Positions 1-5,183 of a stretch of DNA of 9,637 nucleotides are shown one piece after another. Both the position numbers and the translations under genes were made by a program. The notes under the pieces are model-generated. The model searched no databases. It was given only the letters and a program-made list of their open reading frames with translations, and was not told the DNA's origin. Numbering within the stretch: position 1 is the first letter of the stretch; each line of letters starts with the position of its first letter. Location of the stretch: positions 1 to 9,637 of the forward strand of contig CBDUST010000165.1 in assembly GCA_965369945.1 (NCBI GenBank). Direction: 5' to 3'. Source of the DNA: JADFNO01 sp965369945. Its GTDB lineage: Bacteria > Planctomycetota > Phycisphaerae > Phycisphaerales > SM1A02.

Positions 1-2
1 GG

Positions 3-722
3 GCGATTGTTGCCTCGCACCCCCATCGCGACCATACCAACAGCCACTCCGGCCTTGTCGGTGCGGTCAACTTCGCGCCGGGCGCACTCTATTTCGATAA
101 CGGTATCCCCGCGGCGACCGCGAACTTTCAGCGGATCAAGGACGACCACCGGACCCTACCGTTTAAACGTGTCCCGGTCTTGCCGAGTCAACGGGACGAT
201 GCCAACCGAATCGTTCCGCGGTTCGGTGGGGCTGACGCGGAGGTCCACATGCTCCGATCCTCGACCAACTCTCAAACCCACTCCGGCCAGGTTTACTGGT
301 CAGTGTTTGTGTTCCTGCGGCTTCGCGACGCCTGGATGCTTTTTACGGGCGACGTGATCACCAAGCTCTACCAGACTCGCACGACGCCGCGACTACAAGC
401 GCTCAATCCGCGCACCCATTTCCTCCAACTGAGCCACCACGGCAACAAGACCGGCACATCACAGGATTTCGTCTCGGCGCTGCGACCGGCCATCGCTGCA
501 GCCTCGACCGACGACGATCCGGGGCACGAGTTGGACCAGGAAGTGCGCGACCGTCTCTCGAACGTCAACTGCCGAGTTCTCGCGACCTTCGACACGAACC
601 GCAGCGCGGCGAAGCGGGACATTATCGTCCGCACTGATGGGTTTATTTGGGGGGACGGAACCGGGGACGGCGTTCTGTTCGAGATGTTGGAGCGGCAACC
701 AGCGCTTGGGTTGGGCGGGTAA
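3..722 (+). CDS. Metallo-beta-lactamase-fold hydrolase, 5'-truncated by window edge
   Basis: The reading frame is open from the first complete codon at base 3 to TAA at 720-722, giving 239 residues of a protein that starts outside the window. The metal-binding signature HxHxDH of the metallo-beta-lactamase fold is seen as SHPHRDH (bases 15-35). Downstream come LFTGD (Asp codon 351-353, the later metal-ligand Asp) and LSHHGNKTGTS (His-His at 435-440), which match the 'GD...SHHGSxxGTS' pattern of ComEC/Rec2-like and related stand-alone hydrolases. The last ~60 residues are variable and end ERQPALGLGG. The substrate cannot be told: ComEC-type proteins act in DNA uptake, but no membrane segments are visible in this part, so a free-standing MBL hydrolase is equally possible. 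A TTG at 180 is internal, because the HxHxDH motif precedes it. Confidence 0.82.
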   Translation, partial: AIVASHPHRDHTNSHSGLVGAVNFAPGALYFDNGIPAATANFQRIKDDHRTLPFKRVPVLPSQRDDANRIVPRFGGADAEVHMLRSSTNSQTHSGQVYWSVFVFLRLRDAWMLFTGDVITKLYQTRTTPRLQALNPRTHFLQLSHHGNKTGTSQDFVSALRPAIAAASTDDDPGHELDQEVRDRLSNVNCRVLATFDTNRSAAKRDIIVRTDGFIWGDGTGDGVLFEMLERQPALGLGG

Positions 723-727
723 CGATC

Positions 728-817
728 ATGTGGCCTTCGACAAGCGATTACCTGGTGCGCTCGAGCTTCTTCCCGTTCACCGAGCCCTCGGCGGAAGTGG
801 ACATGAAGGCAAGATAA
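728..817 (+). CDS. Possible 29-residue small ORF after the MBL gene
   Basis: An ATG 5 bases after the stop of the MBL-fold gene opens a 29-residue frame (MWPSTSDYLV...VDMKAR) ending in TAA at 815-817. The composition is plausible for a protein and the tight spacing would allow translational coupling, but there is no clear Shine-Dalgarno sequence and I recognise no family. It may be a chance ORF or the remnant of a lost downstream gene. Low confidence; listed because it is the only candidate gene in the 723-1065 gap. Confidence 0.18.
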   Translation: MWPSTSDYLVRSSFFPFTEPSAEVDMKAR

Positions 818-851
818 GGGCAAGGGAGTCTTCGGCGGATCCGTTCCGGCG

Positions 852-949
852 CTGTCGATCCCGGTTCCAGGCAAGCGATAAAGCATTTGGGTTTCCGCGG
901 GGAGAGCCTTACACTCGTGCTCGGAACGCTCGGCGGTGGAGGGGGGCGA
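852..949 (+). repeat. Dispersed ~98-bp intergenic element, copy A
   Basis: This stretch aligns with 7060-7156 in the same orientation, with one single-base gap and by hand count about 82 of 98 columns identical. The best part, from TTACACT (909-915) through GGCGGTGGAG (to 941), differs at one position in 33. The gap shifts the reading frame while similarity continues on both sides, so the element is conserved as DNA or RNA and not as a peptide. It sits 116 bases before the S41 peptidase start. The rest of the 723-1065 gap holds only the small ORF at 728 and the short repeats at 1018-1066. Confidence 0.75.
887..915 (+). promoter_or_regulatory. Candidate sigma-70-type promoter in repeat copy A (for the S41 gene)
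   Basis: TTGGGT (887-892) and TACACT (910-915) are separated by exactly 17 bases, the usual -35/-10 spacing, and the same pair with the same spacing occurs in copy B. TACACT matches four of six and TTGGGT three of six consensus bases. Transcription from here would start near 922 and give a leader of about 143 bases before the ATG at 1066. An imperfect inverted repeat (GAGCCTT 904-910 / AACGCTC 925-931) overlaps the -10; its partner in copy B is perfect. Confidence 0.45.
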
Positions 950-1017
950 AGATCAAATGGGGAATGTCGGACTTCTTGCTTGCCTACCCGAAAGCCGGCG
1001 GCGCGACTGCCGTATAA

Positions 1018-1066
1018 GCGAGGGCACCCCGACCGGCGAGGCACTTCTGAGGCGAGGGCATCCCGA
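1018..1066 (+). repeat. Short GCGAGG-based direct repeats ending at the S41 start codon
   Basis: GCGAGGGCACCCCGA (1018-1032) and GCGAGGGCATCCCGA (1052-1066) match at 14 of 15 positions, and a partial copy GCGAGGCAC lies between them at 1036-1044. The last copy runs into the A of the ATG at 1066 and supplies the purine-rich GCGAGGG that is the only candidate ribosome-binding sequence. This may be a local duplication around the translation start. Confidence 0.4.
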
Positions 1067-2490
1067 TGCGACTTACAGTTTTCACAGCGGCTTTGAGCCT
1101 GGGCGTTGCGACGGTCTGTGTGGCTCAGCCGCAAACAGGTGGAGCGGCTCGAGTGGTGGACCCGGCAGACTGGGTCGCCGATGTGGACGAACTCATCGAC
1201 GCCATCGAGCGGACGCATCCGGACATGCACCGACTGCATGACGCTGCGCAGTGGCGGTTGGCGAGCGACGAACTCAAGAGGCAGCTGCCGGGGTACACGC
1301 CCCAGCAGGCTGTCTGGGCATTCCGCCGCTTGTTGGCGATGCTCGGCGACTCGCACACGTTCTTCCGTTCACCCCCGGACGTGCTGCCGAAAAGCTACCT
1401 GCCGCTCCTGTGCCGGGTCTACTCCGACGGGCTCTACGTCCAGACGGGGCATCGGCGATACGAGCGGGAACTCTTCGGGCGCCGGATCGTCGCCGTCGGC
1501 GGCCTCCCCGTTCCTGAACTCTACGACCGAGTTCGCCCCTACATCAGTGCCGACAACGAATGGTCGGCGATCGACCAATTCAAGCGCTTCATGCGCAGCG
1601 TCTCCCTGCTGCGACAGACGGGCGTAATCGCTGACGACGCTCGCGGAGTGGTGCTCACCGTTGAAGGAGACAACGGGCCAGATGACGTGTTCGTGGAGGC
1701 CACGGCGGATGTCTGGGTGACCGACGAATGGACCGACGTCGAGAACAAGGACAGACCGCAGCAGTTCAATCGCGGCCTGAACCGCAACTTCGGCTTCCGT
1801 TTTTTGGAGGAAAGCGGCACGCTACACCTAGCGTGTGAAAAGGTCCGAGACGAGGATGACGAGTCGTTCGGCGAGTTCACCGAGCGATTCTTGGCGGCAC
1901 TCGACGAGAAGCAAGCGGCGGGCGAGCTGAACCGGGTGCTTATCGACGTGCGAGACAACAATGGCGGCAACGGTTACCTCTGGCAGCCACTCGTGCGCGG
2001 GCTCATCCAGCGGCCCGAAGTCGATCGTGAAGGCCGATTGTTCGTTGCCGTGAGTCGCGATACCTTCTCCGCGGCGTGGCTGTTGGTGGCAGAGCTCGAG
2101 CGGACGACCAACGCCATCCTGGTCGGCGAGCCCCTCCCTCACCGACCGAACTCCTTCGGCGATCCGGACTGGCTCGAGTTGCCGCGCTCCGGCATCCGCG
2201 TCAGGCTCTCGGCTCTCCACTGGCAGAACTCCGATCCGCGCGACGAGCGGATGACCATCGCGCCGGAACTGCTGGTGCTGGAGTCCTTCTCCAGTCTCTT
2301 CGATCGGCGCGACGCCATTCTGGAGGCGGTCATTGCGTACGAGAGCGGGACCGAGCTGCCTTGGCCCCAGCCAAACCAACGATGGATGTGGAAGTCCGGC
2401 GAGGCGTTCAGAAGCAGCGTTCCCGACGCCGGGTCGCTGCTTCGCGGCGAGCTCGGCAAAGCCACCTTAGTGCGCCGACTGTTGCCGTAG
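1066..2490 (+). CDS. Secreted S41-family (tail-specific protease-like) peptidase
   Basis: A 474-residue protein with a probable signal peptide (residues 1-20, MRLTVFTAALSLGVATVCVA, cleavage before QPQ), so it probably acts in the periplasm or outside the cell. The N-terminal region (about 32-100) has the 'D.D.L...IE..HPD' pattern and ends in LLAMLGDSHTFF, like the helical region before the core of S41B proteins; His97 in GDSHT is a likely catalytic His. The core shows LIDVRDNNGGNG (292-303), equivalent to the S41 'DLRGNGGG' strand, then the nucleophile motif RDTFSAAW with Ser335 and the strand AILVGEPLPHRPNSFGD. There is no Lys in the position expected for a CtpA Ser-Lys dyad, so a tricorn/IRBP-like Ser-His arrangement is more likely. 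No PDZ domain is obvious. The first in-frame ATG fits the signal peptide well. The substrate is unknown. It is flanked by non-coding DNA and appears to be a single-gene unit. Confidence 0.85.
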   Translation: MRLTVFTAALSLGVATVCVAQPQTGGAARVVDPADWVADVDELIDAIERTHPDMHRLHDAAQWRLASDELKRQLPGYTPQQAVWAFRRLLAMLGDSHTFFRSPPDVLPKSYLPLLCRVYSDGLYVQTGHRRYERELFGRRIVAVGGLPVPELYDRVRPYISADNEWSAIDQFKRFMRSVSLLRQTGVIADDARGVVLTVEGDNGPDDVFVEATADVWVTDEWTDVENKDRPQQFNRGLNRNFGFRFLEESGTLHLACEKVRDEDDESFGEFTERFLAALDEKQAAGELNRVLIDVRDNNGGNGYLWQPLVRGLIQRPEVDREGRLFVAVSRDTFSAAWLLVAELERTTNAILVGEPLPHRPNSFGDPDWLELPRSGIRVRLSALHWQNSDPRDERMTIAPELLVLESFSSLFDRRDAILEAVIAYESGTELPWPQPNQRWMWKSGEAFRSSVPDAGSLLRGELGKATLVRRLLP

Positions 2491-2634
2491 CTCCCGAGTC
2501 GACGAGCCCGAAGGCCAGGCGAGCGCCGACGAGAGCATGAGGATCGCGCGGCAGGATAGGGTCGGTAGGGCTGGGGACCTAGACGAACTTGGCATAGAAT
2601 TGAGCCAGTTGGCGTCAGGCAGGCGATAGGCGCT

Positions 2635-2660
2635 GTGACCTGTGAACTGAAGCAGGTCGC
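2635..2660. promoter_or_regulatory. Inverted repeat upstream of the sigma factor gene
   Basis: GACCTG (2637-2642) and CAGGTC (2653-2658) are perfect inverted arms around a 10-base centre, extendable by a G-T and a G-C pair. The repeat lies about 70 bases before the sigma ATG at 2730 and 145 bases after the S41 stop. It could be an operator, a weak terminator without a T-run, or chance. I found no convincing -35/-10 pair with it. The rest of the 2491-2729 gap shows nothing else I can support. Confidence 0.25.
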
Positions 2661-2729
2661 CGATACTAGAGGAACAAGCAGCCGCGCGGTGCGTGTTAAT
2701 TGTGTGGGTGTCGGGACGGAGAAACGGTG

Positions 2730-3356
2730 ATGGTGAGACCGGGCAACATCACAGTTCTACTTCGGGAAGTCGAGGTCGGCCGAGCCGGCGCACTCGACGA
2801 CTTGATGGACCTAGTGTACCGAGATTTGGAGCACATCGCTCTCAAACACCTGAGTCGGCGCTTCGGGCAACGCGCGAATGTCGTGTCGATGGAGCCGGCC
2901 GCGCTGGTCAATGAAACGTTCCTTCGGCTGATCAAACAGCGCAAGACGTATGACAACCGCGGGCAGTTCTTTGCCGTGGCGACCAAGGTGATGCTTCGGG
3001 TGCTGGTGGATTATCAGCGTCAGCGGCTTGCGGCAAGGCGAGACGGAGGGCGGAAGCGAATCACACTGTTTTTGGACGGTCGGCCGAGCCCCGTGCGCGG
3101 ACCCGGCAAGGCGACACAGATCGAGATTGAGTGCTTGGTCAAGAGCCTTGAGCGATTGGAAACTCTGGATCAACGTCAAGCCGAGGTCGTGAAGATGCGT
3201 GTCGTGTGGGGGCTTGAGATCAAAGAGATTGCCAAAGCGCTGGGTATGTCGCCTTCGACGGTGAAGCGAGATTGGCGGTTCGCCAGAGCGTGGTTGATGG
3301 ACGAGCAGTCGAAGATGCAGCAAGAGTCGTCGGGCGCAGGTGCAGCGAGTCCGTGA
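2730..3356 (+). CDS. ECF-type RNA polymerase sigma factor (Sigma70_ECF / TIGR02999-like)
   Basis: A 208-residue sigma-70 family protein. The ATG at 2730 is preferred over a TTG at 2700 because GGAG (2718-2721) lies 8 bases before it. The N-terminal half reads 'ITVLLREVE.G...ALDDLMDLVYRDLEHIA', typical of the planctomycete/acidobacterial ECF group. Region 2 continues with SMEPAALVNETFLRLIKQ (53-70) and NRGQFFAVATKVMLRVLVDY, where core and -10 contacts are expected. After a basic linker, region 4 (about 143-192) begins LDQRQAEVVKMRVVWGL and carries the helix-turn-helix IKEIAKALGMSPSTVKRDW. The residues before the helix in region 2.2 lack the Asp/Glu cluster of classical ECFs. No anti-sigma gene is adjacent; the next gene, 133 bases on, is a Ser/Thr kinase, the usual partner of this group. 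Promoter specificity cannot be read from the sequence. Confidence 0.92.
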   Translation: MVRPGNITVLLREVEVGRAGALDDLMDLVYRDLEHIALKHLSRRFGQRANVVSMEPAALVNETFLRLIKQRKTYDNRGQFFAVATKVMLRVLVDYQRQRLAARRDGGRKRITLFLDGRPSPVRGPGKATQIEIECLVKSLERLETLDQRQAEVVKMRVVWGLEIKEIAKALGMSPSTVKRDWRFARAWLMDEQSKMQQESSGAGAASP

Positions 3357-3477
3357 TCGATCGCTGGAGAAATCGGGTTTTTGGTGACCCTCGGAGCTGG
3401 GGCATGCCGCGTGTTTGATGAACGCAACGAGCACGGCTGCTAGAGTGGAGATCAAGTCCGGGGGCGGGCGGCGCAGT

Positions 3478-3483
3478 GGGAGG
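3478..3483 (+). promoter_or_regulatory. Shine-Dalgarno site fixing the kinase start at 3490
   Basis: GGGAGG lies 6 bases before the ATG at 3490. The upstream in-frame ATG at 3418 has no such site, and the 24 residues it would add are Ser/Arg/Gly-rich and unlike the start of the kinase leader domain. The 3490 start gives MDSAGFQRARELFDAAL, the expected beginning of that domain. Confidence 0.7.
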
Positions 3484-3489
3484 TCGTGC

Positions 3490-5088
3490 ATGGATTCGGC
3501 AGGATTCCAAAGAGCGCGGGAACTATTCGACGCGGCATTGGAGCGTCCGAAAGATGATCGTCAAGCGTTCCTCGCCGATTCCTGCGGCTCGAATCAGGAA
3601 CTGCTGGAACAGGTAGGACGGTTGCTTGGTTACACTGAGCAGGAATCGGGTCCACTCAGCCCGGGCGAGAAGGCAGAGGCATCGGTGAAGACGCCGAATC
3701 CTGATCGAACGCCGACTCCGTCATCGCATCCGAGCGTCTCGGTTGGAACGCTTGCACCGGATTTTGATCTTCCATGCGTTTCGATGGATGCGACCGGTCC
3801 GACCCGCTTGTCATTGTCGAGTTTTCGCGGGCGATGGTTGGTGTTGGTGTTTTATCCGCGCGATTTCTCATTGGTGTGTCCGACCGAGCTGACGGCCCTG
3901 AGCAATCGGACAGAAGAGTTTGGGCAGTGCGGGGCGGACATCCTCGGGGTCAGTGTCGATTCGATCGAATCGCATGAACGGTGGCTGAGAACGCCCACCG
4001 CTCACCGGGGGGTTGACGGGCTGAATTTCCCACTGGCCAGCGACGAGGATGGAGTGGTGTCCCGGGCCTACGGCGTGTACCTCGAGCCGCAACACGTTTC
4101 TCTGCGCGGGTTGTTTCTCATCGATCCCAACGGTGTTTTGCAGTATCAGGCTGTGCACAATCTGAGCGTCGGCCGGCGATCAGATGACATCCTGCGCGTC
4201 CTGTCAGCGCTGCAGACGGGGGGTCTGTGCGCCGAGGATTGGACGCCGGGGATGGCGGCGGTCGATCCGGTGTGCGTGCTGTGCCCGGGCAACATGGTTT
4301 CGCACTATCGAATCGAAGAATGTGTGGGGGTGGGCGCGTTTGGGTCCGTCTTTCGAGCGCAAGACACGACACTCAAGCGAACAGTGGCGCTGAAGGTATT
4401 CAATCCGGATAATCCCTTATCAGTCGGCGCCGTGCTGGACGAGGCTCGTGCGGCGGCGGCCTTGAACCACACGAACGTTTGCACGATCTTTGCCGTTGAC
4501 GACAGTGAGGGAGTTCCGTTCATCGCGATGGAGTATGTGCGCGGTCAATTGCTGAGTGAACTGATCGATGCGGGACCCGTGCCGGTTCAGAAGACCGCGA
4601 ACATCGGCCGCCAGATAGCGCTGGGAATGGCCGCGGCCCATGCCATGGGAATCTCCCACGGCGACCTCAAGCCGGCCAACGTCATCGTGCGCGACGACGA
4701 AGTGGTGAAGATTCTTGACTTCGGTCTTGCCCGTTTGGGTGAGGGTTCACTGGACACCCGGGCCTCGGCCACCATCAAGGTGGGCAAGACAGGCCGGCTT
4801 CGAGGAACGCCGGCTTACATGTCACCGGAGCAGGCAGCGGGCGGCCGGGCCACGCGAAAGAGCGACGTGTTCGCACTCGGCGTCATGCTTTATGAGTTGG
4901 TGACCGGCGAGGATCTATTCTCGGGGGCGACGATCCCCCAGATTCTCAGTCAGATCCAAGCTGTCGATCCTGAGCAGTTTGCTGCTGAGATGCCGGAGCC
5001 GTTCGACTCGGTTGTCGGCAAAGCGCTGGTACGCAACGCCGGTGATCGTGATCTGACGATGCAGGAAATCGCGGATGCGCTGGCGTAG
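3490..5088 (+). CDS. Peroxiredoxin-Ser/Thr protein kinase fusion
   Basis: A 532-residue cytoplasmic protein with three parts. Residues 1-60 (RARELFDAALERPKDDRQAFL...) match the short helical leader of planctomycete and acidobacterial Hanks kinases. Residues 83-255 are a full typical 2-Cys peroxiredoxin: APDFDLP start, FYPRDFSLVCPTE with the PxxxSxxC catalytic set (Pro123, Ser127, peroxidatic Cys130), Arg206 in SLRGLFLIDPNG, and resolving Cys247 in LCAEDWTPG. A linker with a CxxC pair (Cys262, Cys265) joins it to the kinase (about 270-532): GVGAFGSV loop (280-287), Lys302 in VALKVF, Glu318, catalytic HGDLKPAN (Asp392, Lys394, Asn397), DFG (410-412), SPE (445-447). The catalytic loop is HGD, not HRD. 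The chain ends with the kinase; there is no membrane segment or C-terminal sensor. All key residues of both enzymes are present, so peroxide oxidation may control phosphorylation (inference). It follows a sigma factor gene and precedes a Rieske gene. Confidence 0.93.
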   Translation: MDSAGFQRARELFDAALERPKDDRQAFLADSCGSNQELLEQVGRLLGYTEQESGPLSPGEKAEASVKTPNPDRTPTPSSHPSVSVGTLAPDFDLPCVSMDATGPTRLSLSSFRGRWLVLVFYPRDFSLVCPTELTALSNRTEEFGQCGADILGVSVDSIESHERWLRTPTAHRGVDGLNFPLASDEDGVVSRAYGVYLEPQHVSLRGLFLIDPNGVLQYQAVHNLSVGRRSDDILRVLSALQTGGLCAEDWTPGMAAVDPVCVLCPGNMVSHYRIEECVGVGAFGSVFRAQDTTLKRTVALKVFNPDNPLSVGAVLDEARAAAALNHTNVCTIFAVDDSEGVPFIAMEYVRGQLLSELIDAGPVPVQKTANIGRQIALGMAAAHAMGISHGDLKPANVIVRDDEVVKILDFGLARLGEGSLDTRASATIKVGKTGRLRGTPAYMSPEQAAGGRATRKSDVFALGVMLYELVTGEDLFSGATIPQILSQIQAVDPEQFAAEMPEPFDSVVGKALVRNAGDRDLTMQEIADALA

Positions 5089-5153
5089 CCGGGTGGGCGT
5101 GACATGTTGGGGCAAGCCAATCGCGATGTGGAAGATCGTCGTGGATTTGAGGG

Positions 5154-5169
5154 GTGCAACGACTTGCAC
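5154..5169. promoter_or_regulatory. Perfect palindrome abutting the Rieske gene ribosome-binding site
   Basis: GTGCAA (5154-5159) and TTGCAC (5164-5169) are perfect inverted arms around CGAC, ending immediately before the AGGAG at 5170-5174. In RNA it could form a 6-bp hairpin with a 4-base loop next to the ribosome-binding site; in DNA it could be a small operator. It is the only structure I see in the 95-base gap after the kinase gene. Confidence 0.4.
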
Positions 5170-5174
5170 AGGAG
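5170..5174 (+). promoter_or_regulatory. Shine-Dalgarno site for the Rieske gene
   Basis: AGGAG lies 9 bases before the ATG at 5184 and decides that start over an in-frame GTG at 5154, which falls inside the palindrome and has no site of its own. Confidence 0.65.
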
Positions 5175-5183
5175 ACAGCTAAG

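Noticed and set aside
887..1096. Short peptide frame through repeat copy A (LGFRGESLTLVLGTLGGGGG) resembling one in copy B
   Set aside because: The similarity extends across a 1-base gap that changes frame, so the conservation is of nucleotides, not of a peptide.
1066..1125. Possible lipoprotein signal at Cys18 of the S41 protein
   Set aside because: The residue before the Cys is Val, not Gly, Ala or Ser, so it is not a lipobox; cleavage after Ala20 is more likely.
2811..3491. Minus-strand ORF of 226 residues opposite the sigma factor
   Set aside because: The plus strand has unmistakable sigma regions 2 and 4; the antisense frame has no motif and no ribosome-binding site.
3631..3636. TACACT -10-like hexamer with a TG-rich upstream
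   Set aside because: It lies within the kinase leader coding sequence and has no matching -35 or downstream start; chance is the simplest explanation.
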